Source: DATGPD01 sp041398565
GTDB taxonomy: Bacteria > Planctomycetota > UBA1135 > UBA2386
DNA: 64,000 nucleotides
Reading direction: 5' to 3'
Assembly: GCA_041398565.1 (NCBI GenBank)
Contig: JAWKUN010000004.1
Location: 744,001-808,000, forward strand
Part shown: positions 51,721 through 60,202 of the stretch, piece by piece
How positions within the stretch are numbered: position 1 is the first letter of the stretch
Layout: each line of letters opens with the position of its first letter
Translations under genes and position numbers: made by a program
The notes under the pieces: model-generated
Databases searched by the model: none
Told to the model about the DNA's origin: nothing
Seen by the model: only the letters and a program-made list of their open reading frames with translations

Positions 51721-53061
51721 ATGCGACGTCGCCCCCCTCCTGGCTCCCAAAGCCCGCGCTCGTCCCGCAGCACGCGCAGCAGACGCGAAGACGACCGCGA
51801 CACGGCGCGGCACGAGCCTGGCAGTCGGTCCAAAGCGCGCGGCAAAGCGACATCGAGGGGGTCAGGAGCACGGCAACCTTCGCGGGCGGAGCCGGCGCCG
51901 AAGACGCCGCCACCGCCCCTGAGACTGGCGCCGGAGCTGTTTATTTCGTGCCTGCCTGGCCTCGAGCCCTACCTGGCGCGCGAGGTCGCGGGTCTCGACT
52001 TGGGCATCGAGCCCCGCCTCGACCAGGGCGGCGTCGTTCTGGCCACCGGCGACCCCGCCACGGTCTACCGCTGCAACCTCGAACTCGGCCTCGCCGTCCG
52101 CGTGCTCTTGCGGCTCGGCCGGTTCCACTGCCGGAGCCTCGGCGAGCTGGTGCGCAAGTCCGCGCGCCTGCCATGGAACGACTGGCTCCTACCGGGCCGC
52201 TACTCCGTGCGGGCCGAGAGTCGCCTCTCGCGTCTCTACCACCGCGACGCCATCGCCGAACGCGTCGTCCAGGCGGCGGCGTCGACACTGGGCGGTGGCC
52301 CGAGCGCCGAGCCGGACGCCCCCAGCGTGCTGGTGCGCTTCCTCCACGACGAGTGCACCATCTCCCTCGACACCACCGGCCGGCCACTGCACGACCGCGG
52401 CTACCGGCGTGAGCCCGGACCCGCTCCCTTGCGCGAGGACCTGTCGCGCGCGCTCCTCCTCGCCTCGGGGTGGGACCCCACCTCGACGCTCATCGATCCA
52501 TTCGCCGGCGCCGGCACCCTTCTGATCGAAGCCGCCCTGCTGGCGCGCCGCCTGGCGCCCGGACGGAACCGCACGTTCGCCGTCGCCGACACCCGCTTGT
52601 TCGATCCAGAGGTCTTCGCCCGCGTGCAGGCTGCGGCCGAGCGCCGCGCCCTCCCCCGCGCGCCACGCCTGCTCGGCAGCGACCGCCGCGCCGACTGCAT
52701 CGACATGGCGCGCCGCAACGCCGCTCTCGCCGGGGTCGAGGGCGACCTCGACCTCGCCGTCGCGCCGCTCTCGTCGTCGCCCTGGCGCGACGAACTGGCC
52801 GGGGCGGGCGCGGTCGTCACCGACCCGCCGCACGGCCGGCGCATGGGCGACCCGGCCCGGCTGGCACTGCTGTACCGCAGCCTCGGCACATGGTTGGCGG
52901 CGGCAGCGCCTACTTGCCGCATCGCCATCGCCAGCAGCGACCGCCGCCTGGCGCTGCGCACGGGTTTGCCGCTGAAGACAGCGTTCCTCAGCACGCACGG
53001 TGGCGCCAAGCTGCGTGCCCTCGTCGCAGCGCCCGACGACGACGCCGGGTCGGCGACCTGA
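51721..53061 (+). CDS. RlmL/TrmN-like THUMP-domain rRNA or tRNA guanine-N2 methyltransferase
   Basis: A 446-residue protein. The first 65 residues are Arg/Ser/Pro-rich and disordered. A THUMP-bearing N-terminal part follows (FISCLPGLEPYLAREVAGLD, GGVVLATGDPATVYRCNLEL, GRFHCRSLGELVRKSARLPW). The methyltransferase has LREDLSRALLLASGWDP, motif I LIDPFAGAGTLLIEAALLAR, and the expected N/D-P-P-Y motif as VVTDPPHGRRMGD, with His in place of the aromatic residue. It corresponds to the RlmL half of Gammaproteobacterial RlmKL. The ATG at 51721 is the start, although a later start near the THUMP domain is possible. Confidence 0.88.
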   Translation: MRRRPPPGSQSPRSSRSTRSRREDDRDTARHEPGSRSKARGKATSRGSGARQPSRAEPAPKTPPPPLRLAPELFISCLPGLEPYLAREVAGLDLGIEPRLDQGGVVLATGDPATVYRCNLELGLAVRVLLRLGRFHCRSLGELVRKSARLPWNDWLLPGRYSVRAESRLSRLYHRDAIAERVVQAAASTLGGGPSAEPDAPSVLVRFLHDECTISLDTTGRPLHDRGYRREPGPAPLREDLSRALLLASGWDPTSTLIDPFAGAGTLLIEAALLARRLAPGRNRTFAVADTRLFDPEVFARVQAAAERRALPRAPRLLGSDRRADCIDMARRNAALAGVEGDLDLAVAPLSSSPWRDELAGAGAVVTDPPHGRRMGDPARLALLYRSLGTWLAAAAPTCRIAIASSDRRLALRTGLPLKTAFLSTHGGAKLRALVAAPDDDAGSAT

Positions 53062-53070
53062 GGGGCCAAC

Positions 53071-54624
53071 TCAGCGGCGACGTTCGCGCATCAGCTCGCG
53101 CAGCATCCCGCGCAGTTCGCGGATCTCCTCGCGCAGCTGACGGATCTCCGCCTGCAGGTCACGGTCGCCAGGACGCTCGTTGTCGCCGGGCTTGCGGTCG
53201 CCCTTGCGTCCTTCGACCTCGCCGCTGTCGGGTGCGCGCTCGACCGGCCGACCGCCCCCGCGCCGCTCGACGCGCAGCTTCTCCGCCAGGATCTCCGGTG
53301 GCTGGTAGCCCTCGACCACTCCGGCGCGCTTGCCGTCGGCTTGCAGCAAGACGGTGTGCGGCAGGTTCTGCACGCCGAACTCGTCGGCAACGCGGCCGTG
53401 CTTGTCGGTGTCGAACCACAGCACTCGGCGGTCGCCGAGCGCCTTCTTGACCGCCTCGTCGTCGAAGCTCTTGCGCATCGCCTTCGAGTTGGCGTCCCAG
53501 GCAGCGCCGAACACCAGCACCAAAGGCTGCTTGCCGCGCAGCTCGCGCAACACCTCGGCCGAGTCGGATGCCGATCCGGGCGTCACGGCTCGAGCGATGG
53601 CCGGTTGGCGGGCACTGTCCTTCGCCGCAGCCTTGACCTTCTCGGCCGCAGCTTTGGTCTTCTCGGCCGCAGCCTTGGTCTTCTCGGCAGCAGCCTTGGT
53701 CTTCTCGGCCGAAGCCTTGATCTTCTCGGCCTCCGCCTTGGCCTTGTCGGCCCGCGCCTTGATCCGTTCGGACTCGGCCTTGGCTCGCGCGGCCGCACGG
53801 TTCGCCTCGCGCTTGGCCTCGCGTTCCGCGGCCTCACGCTTCTCGTCCTCGCGCTCCTCGTCCTCGGCCTCGCTCTTGGCTTTGGCCCCGGCTTCGGCGG
53901 TCTCCTGGCGCGCACGCGCGCCGGCGCCTTGGCCACCCAGGGTCACCGAGTACTTCTCCGTGTCCTGGCCCTCGCGCACGGCGACCTGCACCGCCTGGCC
54001 GGGGCGCAGGGCCGACATGGCCTTGTCGACGTCGGCGAGGCTGGCGATCTTGGTCGAACCGATCGAGAGCAGGCGCCCGGGTTCGACGCCGGCCTTGGCG
54101 GCGGGCCCGCCAGCGACGACCTCGCTGATCTGCACGCCACCCTGCGCCTCTTCGAGGGCCACGCCCAGGAACGGGCGACCCGCCGGCCCACGGGCAGCCG
54201 GCGCGGCTCCCGTCTTCGGCTTCGACTCCTCGACCATCTCGGCCTTCTCCTCACCCTCCTCTGCTCCGGCGCGTTCGACGGCGCGGCGCACCGGCATCGA
54301 GATGTCGGCGGGCCGCTCGCCCAGCACGACATCGATGCCCATCGCCTTGCCGTTGCGCTCCAGCTGGATACGCACCTTGGTGCCGGAACTCAGCGCCTTG
54401 ACCGCGTCGACCAGGCCCTCGACAGAGGACACCTTGGTGTCGCCGACGGCCAACACCACGTCACCCGCCTTGACTCCGGCCTTCGCCGCCGGCGAATCTG
54501 GGACGACTTCGGTGACCATCGGCCGAGAGTGGTCGTCCTCACCGAGAAGGACGCCGAGCCAACCGGGGCCGACGAGCCCGGCGAGGGCGAGAAGGGGAGC
54601 CAAGAAGAGGTCGAGCTTGAGCAT
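53071..54624 (-). CDS. Exported PDZ-PDZ-helix-thioredoxin-like fusion without catalytic cysteines
   Basis: A 517-residue protein starting at the ATG 54622-54624, with a hydrophobic signal or anchor (LFLAPLLALAGLVGPGWLG). PDZ1 spans about 22-103 (VVPDSPAAKAGVKAGDVVLA) and PDZ2 about 150-230. Residues 238-336 are a long charged helix with seven-residue units (AEKTKAA). A thioredoxin-like fold follows at about 358-452: LVLVFGAAWDANSKAMRKSF stands where W-C-x-x-C belongs, then VLWFDTDKHGRVADEFGVQN and LPHTVLLQADGKRAG. It therefore cannot be a dithiol oxidoreductase. The C-terminus (LQAEIRQLREEIRELRGMLR) is a coiled coil. It is probably a periplasmic scaffold. Confidence 0.8.
   Translation of the reverse strand: MLKLDLFLAPLLALAGLVGPGWLGVLLGEDDHSRPMVTEVVPDSPAAKAGVKAGDVVLAVGDTKVSSVEGLVDAVKALSSGTKVRIQLERNGKAMGIDVVLGERPADISMPVRRAVERAGAEEGEEKAEMVEESKPKTGAAPAARGPAGRPFLGVALEEAQGGVQISEVVAGGPAAKAGVEPGRLLSIGSTKIASLADVDKAMSALRPGQAVQVAVREGQDTEKYSVTLGGQGAGARARQETAEAGAKAKSEAEDEEREDEKREAAEREAKREANRAAARAKAESERIKARADKAKAEAEKIKASAEKTKAAAEKTKAAAEKTKAAAEKVKAAAKDSARQPAIARAVTPGSASDSAEVLRELRGKQPLVLVFGAAWDANSKAMRKSFDDEAVKKALGDRRVLWFDTDKHGRVADEFGVQNLPHTVLLQADGKRAGVVEGYQPPEILAEKLRVERRGGGRPVERAPDSGEVEGRKGDRKPGDNERPGDRDLQAEIRQLREEIRELRGMLRELMRERRR
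53627..53731. repeat. Five tandem 21-bp units in the PDZ-protein gene
   Basis: Units begin at 53627, 53648, 53669, 53690 and 53711 with a few base differences. Each encodes seven residues of the AEKTKAA helical repeat, so copy-number change lengthens or shortens the helix by two turns without a frameshift. Confidence 0.8.
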
Positions 54625-54820
54625 GACGCGAGTTCGGTTGCGGAAGGAAGCGGGAGGGAGAGGGCGAACTGCCTGTGCGCAGGGCGCCCGCGAATATACG
54701 TGCCGCCCCCAGGGGAGCGTGGGGGCCATCCGTGCGCCCTCCACTAGGTGGCCGTCGGAACTTTTGGTCAGTCGCCTTGAAGGTCCGGGCGAAACTCGCT
54801 ACGAAGACGCGCCCTGATTC

Positions 54821-54896
54821 GCCCCCTTCGTCTAGCGGCCCAGGATACGTGGTTCTCAGCCATGGGACACGGGTTCGAGTCCCGTAGGGGGTACCA
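54821..54896 (+). tRNA. tRNA-Glu (anticodon CTC), CCA encoded
   Basis: The cloverleaf folds by eye. The acceptor stem is 54821-54827 with 54886-54892 (first pair G-U), the D arm begins GTCTAGCGGCCCAGGA as in tRNA-Glu, the anticodon stem is CGTGG/CCATG with loop TTCTCAG (anticodon CTC), and the T stem is ACGGG/CCCGT with TTCGAGT. The discriminator A is at 54893 and CCA is encoded at 54894-54896. Confidence 0.95.
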
Positions 54897-54963
54897 GATG
54901 CGGGGCCCGGCGCTACGGCGTCGGGCCCACCGCTTCACGGGCTTCTTCGCCGCGCCCTTCTTC

Positions 54964-55019
54964 GGGGACATCGACGTCGGGGACATCGACGTCGGGGACA
55001 TCGACGTCGGGGACATCGA
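54964..55019. repeat. 15-bp minisatellite between tRNA-Glu and the dGTPase-like gene
   Basis: The unit GGGGACATCGACGTC occurs three times in full from 54964, with a partial fourth copy to 55019. It lies in a non-coding spacer of 178 bp. Because 15 is a multiple of three, any frame through it stays open, but no start and ribosome binding site support a gene here. Confidence 0.85.
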
Positions 55020-55074
55020 GCGTCGGCATGCCGACGCCACTGCGCCCCGACGGATGCGGTAGCCTACCGAGCGT

Positions 55075-56157
55075 ATGGCCTGGCGGCGGCGCGAGGACCT
55101 CGAAGACAGCGAACTGCACGACCTGCACCGTCTGGCGGCGAAGAGCCGCACCAGCGGCGGACGCCGGCTCCCTGAGCGCGAGGATCCGCTGCGTACGGCC
55201 TTCCAGCGCGACCGCGACCGTGTCATCCACAGCGCGGCATTCCGGCGCCTGCAGCACAAGACGCAAGTGATGGCGTCCCACGAGGGCGATCACTTCCGCA
55301 CCCGCATGACCCACACGCTCGAGGTGGCACAGATGGCGCGCAGCGCCGCCGGTGCGCTGCGCCTCAACGCCGACCTGTGCGAAGCGGTGGCCCTGGCACA
55401 CGACCTCGGCCATCCGCCCTTCGGACACGCGGGCGAAGAAGCGCTCGACGAACTCATGCAAGGGCACGGTGGCTTCCGCCACAACGCTCAGGGTGTACGG
55501 ATCGTCGACCTGCTCGAAGACCGCTACGGCCACGGCTACGGCTTGAACCTCACCGCCTCGACGCGCCGCAGCCTGCTGAAGGGTACGGTGCCTGCGTCCT
55601 TCCCGCTGAGCCCCGACCTCGTGCCGAAGGCACCGCCCGGGCTCGAGGCTCACCTCGTCGACCTGTGCGACAAGGTCGCCTACCTCTGCCACGATCTCGA
55701 CGACGGCCTGCGTGCCGGCGCATTCTCGCTCGACCAGGCCGCCGGCTTGCGGCTGTGGCAGCTGGGCGCAGCGCGGGCGCAAGCGGCATCGAAGCACCGA
55801 GTGATCAGCGAGATGATCGCCCTGCTCATCCACGACCTCGTCGAGACCACAGCGACGACCATGCATGGCGCGAGTGCCGAGGGCTCGGCGCGCGTGCGGC
55901 ACAGCGACACGATGACGGTGCTGAGCCAGGAGGTCCTGGCTTTCCTGCGCGAGCGCTTCTACCGCTCGCCACGTGTGCTCGAGGCGATGAACGACGGACG
56001 TCGCCGCATCGCCGAGACGTTCGCCCACCTGTTGCACCACCCCGAGGATCTGCCTGCACACGTTCGGGCGCGCATCGCCAGCGACGGACGCGAGCGCGTG
56101 ACCTGCGACTACGTGGCCGGCATGACCGACCGCTTCCTGCTGTCACGCCGCGCCTAG
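55075..56157 (+). CDS. dgt: dGTP triphosphohydrolase-like HD-domain protein
   Basis: Hydrolyses dNTPs to nucleoside and triphosphate, controlling the dNTP pool. The 360-residue protein has the family opening (YRLPEREDP-like RLPEREDPLRTAFQRDRDRV, HSAAFRRLQHKTQV) and the HD site: His80 in MTHTLEVAQMAR, then His109-Asp110 in VALAHDLGHPPFGHAGE, with a later Asp in DLCDKVAYLCHDLDDG. It belongs to the shorter dGTPase-like type 2 group rather than the 500-residue E. coli form. The ATG at 55075 is 16 bp beyond the likely promoter remnant after the minisatellite. Its last 15 bp overlap the convergent glycosyltransferase. Confidence 0.9.
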   Translation: MAWRRREDLEDSELHDLHRLAAKSRTSGGRRLPEREDPLRTAFQRDRDRVIHSAAFRRLQHKTQVMASHEGDHFRTRMTHTLEVAQMARSAAGALRLNADLCEAVALAHDLGHPPFGHAGEEALDELMQGHGGFRHNAQGVRIVDLLEDRYGHGYGLNLTASTRRSLLKGTVPASFPLSPDLVPKAPPGLEAHLVDLCDKVAYLCHDLDDGLRAGAFSLDQAAGLRLWQLGAARAQAASKHRVISEMIALLIHDLVETTATTMHGASAEGSARVRHSDTMTVLSQEVLAFLRERFYRSPRVLEAMNDGRRRIAETFAHLLHHPEDLPAHVRARIASDGRERVTCDYVAGMTDRFLLSRRA

Positions 56158-57249
56158 GCGCTCGGCCAACAAGCGCAGGAACAGCGCCTCCATACCTTCC
56201 GCCATGCGCGTGTGCGTGAACATGCGGGCGGTGCGCGTCGCACCCGCGCGTCCGGCTCGTGCGCGCCACTCGGCGTCATCGTGCATGCCGAGTAGCGCCC
56301 GTGCCAACGCATCCGCGTCGCCCGGTGCAACCACGGTGCCGGTGACCGCGTGCTCGACGATCTCCGGCAACCCGCCGACGGCGGTGACGACGAGAGGCAA
56401 TCCGGCGGCGCTGGCCTCGAGGCAGGCGTTGCTGAGCCCCTCGTGGAAGGAAGGCATGCAGAAGACGTCGCTGGCCGCATAGAGCTGCTGCACCGGCCGC
56501 ACCGCGCCCGGCAGCCGCACCCGCCCCGACACCCCGAGCGCCTGCGCGCGCGCCCGCAGGGACTCGAGGTCGCTACCTTCGCCAGCGAGGAACAGCACCG
56601 CGCCGGGAACAGCGGCGGCGAGACGCGCGAAGGCCGCGACCAGCACGTGCTGGCCCTTGCGAGGGCGCAGGCTGGCGGCACAGGTGACGACGAAGGCCGC
56701 TGGATCGATGGCGAGAGCGGTGCGCGCCGCCGTCCGCTGCTCGAGGATGCCCTGCCAGGGCTCGAGGTCGATGCCCTCGTGCACCAGGGTCACGCGCGCG
56801 GGCGGCACCCCGGCGGCGAGGACGCGCTGGCGCACCGACTCACAGTTGGCGACCACGTGGTCGACCAGGTCGCGGTAGCGTCGGCCACGGCGTCCGGCGC
56901 CGATCGGGTAGTCGATCCGCCGCGTGGTCACACGCAGCGGCACCGACAGGCGCCGGGCGGCGAGTCCTGCCCACAACAACGAGCGGCCACAGCCGAAGTG
57001 CACGATGTCGGGCGAACGGTGCCGCACCGCTGCGCGCACGCCGAGCCACAGGCCGGGGTGCCATGGCGAGCGCAGCGGCGCCTCCAGCACCTCGACGCCG
57101 AGCGCCCGAGCCACGGATGCGAAGCGCGCGCCGCGCGGCAGCAGGATGCAGTTCTCGTGCCCGCGCGCCTGCAAGTGAGCCAACAGATGCTCGAGCTGGA
57201 CCTCGCCACCCGAATAGCCGCGCTCGGCCAGGACGTGCAGGAGGTTCAC
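56143..57249 (-). CDS. Family 4 glycosyltransferase
   Basis: A 368-residue GT-B enzyme. The acceptor half opens LLHVLAERGYSGGEVQLEHL, and the donor half has TCAASLRPRKGQHVLVAAFA, VLFLAGEGSDLESLRARAQA, VRLPGAVRPVQQLYAASDVF and the nucleotide-sugar motif MPSFHEGLSNACLEASAAGL (E-x7-E form). This is standard GT4 such as WaaG-like lipopolysaccharide enzymes. The GTG at 57247-57249 starts 27 bp after the upstream CgeB-like gene, so both are probably co-transcribed. The sugar and acceptor are unknown. Confidence 0.93.
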   Translation of the reverse strand: MNLLHVLAERGYSGGEVQLEHLLAHLQARGHENCILLPRGARFASVARALGVEVLEAPLRSPWHPGLWLGVRAAVRHRSPDIVHFGCGRSLLWAGLAARRLSVPLRVTTRRIDYPIGAGRRGRRYRDLVDHVVANCESVRQRVLAAGVPPARVTLVHEGIDLEPWQGILEQRTAARTALAIDPAAFVVTCAASLRPRKGQHVLVAAFARLAAAVPGAVLFLAGEGSDLESLRARAQALGVSGRVRLPGAVRPVQQLYAASDVFCMPSFHEGLSNACLEASAAGLPLVVTAVGGLPEIVEHAVTGTVVAPGDADALARALLGMHDDAEWRARAGRAGATRTARMFTHTRMAEGMEALFLRLLAERLGAA

Positions 57250-57276
57250 GCGCGCATCACCGCGACGCGCTTCGCG

Positions 57277-58473
57277 TCAGGTGGACAGACGCTTGGCGTG
57301 GCCGTTGGCATGACCATGGACGCCATGGCCCGGCAGGTGATGACCGTTGCTGCCATTGGCGCCGTTGCTGCCATTGGCGCCGTTGGTCGCACGCACGCCG
57401 TTGAGGCGCGCGACCGGGGCGCACAGCTCCATCTGCGGCACACGGTCGGCCTCGCCGCGCACGATCTCGAGCACGCGCGCCACGCGATGGAAGTACTGGT
57501 GCTTGGCGTGGGCCAGCGCACAGCCGGCCTCGGCGATGCTCTCGCGGGTCCGGGCGTCGTCGAGGTAGAGCGCGATTTTCTCCAGACAGTCTTCAGCGTC
57601 GTGGTACCAAGCGAGGTGCTCCCCATCGCGCAGCACGGTCTCGAGGCCGGGCACGTAGTGCGTCAGGTGGAAGCCGCGGCACGCCAGCGACAACCAGGTG
57701 CGGTTGCTGAAGTACAGCGCGTCGTTGTTCACCTGATTGAGGCCGAGCACGATGCGCGAGCTGGCGCACAGCTGGCGGAAGCCACGCGCCTTCACCGGCG
57801 GATGCACGCGCAGGTTCGGGTAGCGCCGGAGCCACTCGTCCCAACCCACCCCGTAGATCTCGGTCTCGAAGTGCTCGCTCACGCGGGCGAGGAACTCGGC
57901 TCGTTGACCGCGGAAGCCCGGCCCGCCGATGAACACCACATCGCGTTGGGGCGCCTGCCGTTCAGGGTGATGGAAGCGGGGCGAGAACCCGCTCATGAGG
58001 AACTCGAGATCGGGCACGCCTTCCGCGCGCAGCAGCGGCATGCGGGCCGGGTTGCTCACGCACACGAGGCTGGCGTGGCGCATGTAGTCCACGTGCTCGG
58101 GGCAGAGGTCGTGCAGTGCTTCCTCGACCCACAAGACGACCGGCGTGCGCTCGCGGAACTCCTCGAGCAATGGCAGCGGCAGGTCGCGGCAGAACACCAT
58201 GACCATGTCCGGCTGGAAGTTCTCATAGGTCCGCCGAACCCACGCGTGCGCGCGGGCCGGATTGCGGAGCCAGCGCCGCACGGTCGAGAAGTTCTGCCAG
58301 CGAACAGTGAGACCGTGTCCGTGCAGGCCATCGACCAGCGCGCCAGTGCAGCGCGTGCGCGACATGTTCTTGCCGAAGAAGAGGACACGGCGCACCGTGC
58401 GCGGCGCGAACGGGCGCGTCGCACTTGGAGCTGCCAGCCCTCCCCGTCCAAGTTCGACGTTCGCAGCTACCAT
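57277..58473 (-). CDS. CgeB-like (DUF3880/GT1-type) glycosyltransferase
   Basis: A 398-residue protein of the CgeB/spore-maturation type. The N-terminal half (RRVLFFGKNMSRTRCTGALV, PDMVMVFCRDLPLPLLEEFR, TPVVLWVEEALHDLCPEHVD) corresponds to DUF3880. The C-terminal half has FIGGPGFRGQRAEFLARVSE and LNQVNNDALYFSNRTWLSLA, then CRGFHLTHYVPGLETVLRDG, the conserved donor-binding part of the glycosyltransferase-92-like domain. The last 45 residues are Asn/Gly-rich (NGANGSNGANGSNG, HGVHGHANGHAK) and low-complexity. The start ATG is at 58471-58473. It forms the first gene of a pair with the GT4 downstream. Confidence 0.85.
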   Translation of the reverse strand: MVAANVELGRGGLAAPSATRPFAPRTVRRVLFFGKNMSRTRCTGALVDGLHGHGLTVRWQNFSTVRRWLRNPARAHAWVRRTYENFQPDMVMVFCRDLPLPLLEEFRERTPVVLWVEEALHDLCPEHVDYMRHASLVCVSNPARMPLLRAEGVPDLEFLMSGFSPRFHHPERQAPQRDVVFIGGPGFRGQRAEFLARVSEHFETEIYGVGWDEWLRRYPNLRVHPPVKARGFRQLCASSRIVLGLNQVNNDALYFSNRTWLSLACRGFHLTHYVPGLETVLRDGEHLAWYHDAEDCLEKIALYLDDARTRESIAEAGCALAHAKHQYFHRVARVLEIVRGEADRVPQMELCAPVARLNGVRATNGANGSNGANGSNGHHLPGHGVHGHANGHAKRLST

Positions 58474-59110
58474 GCCTCGCCTCCCGACGACCCTTTCACG
58501 TCGAGCGCTCGGCTCCGTGAAGACCGCCTGTCATGTCCTTGTTTTGACCGTTCGCCTCGGGCCGACGAAGACCGGGCAATGCCCTGCAACGCAACTCCAT
58601 CGGCGGGCGCAATATAGACGGTGCCGTCTGCCGGAAACCACCACGAGTTGCAGAAGAGCGTACGGCGTTGGGTTCGGACTCGCATGTTCGAGAGTTGCTC
58701 GGTCGAAGGGACGAAGCGCCAGACGAGGAGCGTCGATCTCAGCAAAGCGAGTCTCATGCCGCCGTCGCGTCGAAGACCGTCCGGCCGGTGCATCTGAGCG
58801 CTCGCCTGGCGACAACCGAACGTCGGTGTAGTCGGCGTCGTGGGCCGCGTTGCACGAATACCGTGATCCACCGGATGCTCACGAGTCGCCGCACGACCAG
58901 CCTCTCTGACCTTGCGACGGCTCGGCCTCGGCTGTCGACGGCGGAGGCGCGACTGCTCACGCTCCGGACCCGCTGTGCGGAGACACTCGGTCGGATGCCG
59001 CCGACGAGCGCGCCGAGCCTGTCCCACGACCGTCGTCGGAGGAACGTTGCACAAAGCTCCGGTCCGCCACCGCCACCCGTCGGTGTCCGATCGAGTCGGA
59101 TTTCGGAAGG
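58474..59110. other. 637-bp stretch without a supported gene
   Basis: Between the kinase gene and the CgeB-like gene, both on the minus strand. No frame carries a recognisable domain, and the stretch looks less G+C-rich than its neighbours. It probably holds the promoter of the CgeB-GT4 pair near 58480-58620. I found no tRNA or clear terminator. Confidence 0.5.
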
Positions 59111-60202
59111 TCAAGGGGGGCCCATTCGCGGATTCGGCGCGGGGGACCCCGTCCAAGGCAGACGCACGTGGGGATCGAGTGCGGCCTCGACAGGCGCGCG
59201 CAAGAAGGCCTCGTAACGGACCCCGGCATCCAGGAGGCGCGTCGCCAGATCCGACCAGACGCCCGGCGCGAACTCGGGGTCGACGTAGACGGCACTGCGC
59301 CGAGCCCCCCAACCCGAGAACGACACCGCCGCGAGCGCGGCGGGCGTGGCCGCGGTCACCTCCAGGTAGCGAGTTCCCTGCCAAAGCCTGGCGGCATCAC
59401 GGCCGACCGCCTGCCAGCGGCCGCCGGCGGGCAGCCGCCGTCGCTGCACGATCCGGCCACCGAACCGGCGGCAGACCACGAACTCGGTCGAGTCCATCCA
59501 GCAGCGCGCCACGCGACGGCGCACGGCGTCACGGCGCAGGGCCTGGGCCCGCGCCAGTGCGGCCGGCAAGTCGCTGGCAGCGAGCAGACCCGCGTCGACG
59601 ACGTCGTGCCCCGTCTCCGGCAAGGGCCACTCCGACGCCAACAAGCGCGCGGCCAACGGCAAGGTGGCAACACGCCCACGCCGGCGCCGAGCGGACTGCA
59701 GGTCCAGCACGGCGCAGGTCCCCGCGCGCAGGCGCACGAAGTTGCCCGCGTGCAGATCGCCGTGCGCAATGCCAGCGTCGGCGAGCCGGCGCGCCAGCTC
59801 GGCGCACTCGCGCAAGCGCGGCAGCGGCGACTCCACCACCTCGAGCGCCCGCGTGACGAGGACCGATGCCACCGGCCAACCCAAGAAGCGACGACGCCCA
59901 CCTGCGACGAGGACCTCGGGGCACGCGACGCCGGCGTGCGCCGCCTGTCCCAGGATGTCGGCCTCGTGGCCCGCCGGCAGCCGGCGTAGCCAGTAGCGCA
60001 ATCGGTCGCGTCGGCGGGGAAAGCCCATCGCCTTGACGAACGCGCGCTGCCCCGAGGGCAGGACGCCGACGCCGACGGCGCGCACCAGGCGCGTCTGCAC
60101 CGGTTCGATCCCCGCAGGGAGGCTGCCCGGCTGAGCCAGACTCGCCTGCAGCCAACCCCGCAGACAAGCCGCGTCCGCGGCGGCGAGCGAATCCGCCATC
60201 AT
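59111..60202 (-). CDS. WaaP/Kdo-kinase-like lipopolysaccharide kinase
   Basis: A 363-residue kinase-fold protein. The kinase core is in the first 230 residues: FVKAMGFPRRRDRLRYWLRR (Lys of the ATP site), EADILGQAAHAGVACPEVLV, the catalytic loop AGIAHGDLHAGNFVRLR, and the metal site CAVLDLQSARRR. This pattern fits WaaP/KdkA-type enzymes that phosphorylate heptose or Kdo in lipopolysaccharide cores. The C-terminal 130 residues are unlike the family core. The ATG at 60200-60202 overlaps the upstream glycosyltransferase stop (ATGA). It implies a phosphorylated envelope glycan; the sugar is not determined. Confidence 0.82.
   Translation of the reverse strand: MMADSLAAADAACLRGWLQASLAQPGSLPAGIEPVQTRLVRAVGVGVLPSGQRAFVKAMGFPRRRDRLRYWLRRLPAGHEADILGQAAHAGVACPEVLVAGGRRRFLGWPVASVLVTRALEVVESPLPRLRECAELARRLADAGIAHGDLHAGNFVRLRAGTCAVLDLQSARRRRGRVATLPLAARLLASEWPLPETGHDVVDAGLLAASDLPAALARAQALRRDAVRRRVARCWMDSTEFVVCRRFGGRIVQRRRLPAGGRWQAVGRDAARLWQGTRYLEVTAATPAALAAVSFSGWGARRSAVYVDPEFAPGVWSDLATRLLDAGVRYEAFLRAPVEAALDPHVRLPWTGSPAPNPRMGPP

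Noticed and set aside
54862..55062. A 66-codon plus-strand frame through the minisatellite (GDIDV repeats)
   Set aside because: It begins inside the tRNA gene and has no ribosome binding site. The open frame follows from the 15-bp unit length.
58474..59110. Several overlapping short frames between the kinase and CgeB-like genes
   Set aside because: No frame shows a domain, a start with ribosome binding site and coding-like third positions together.
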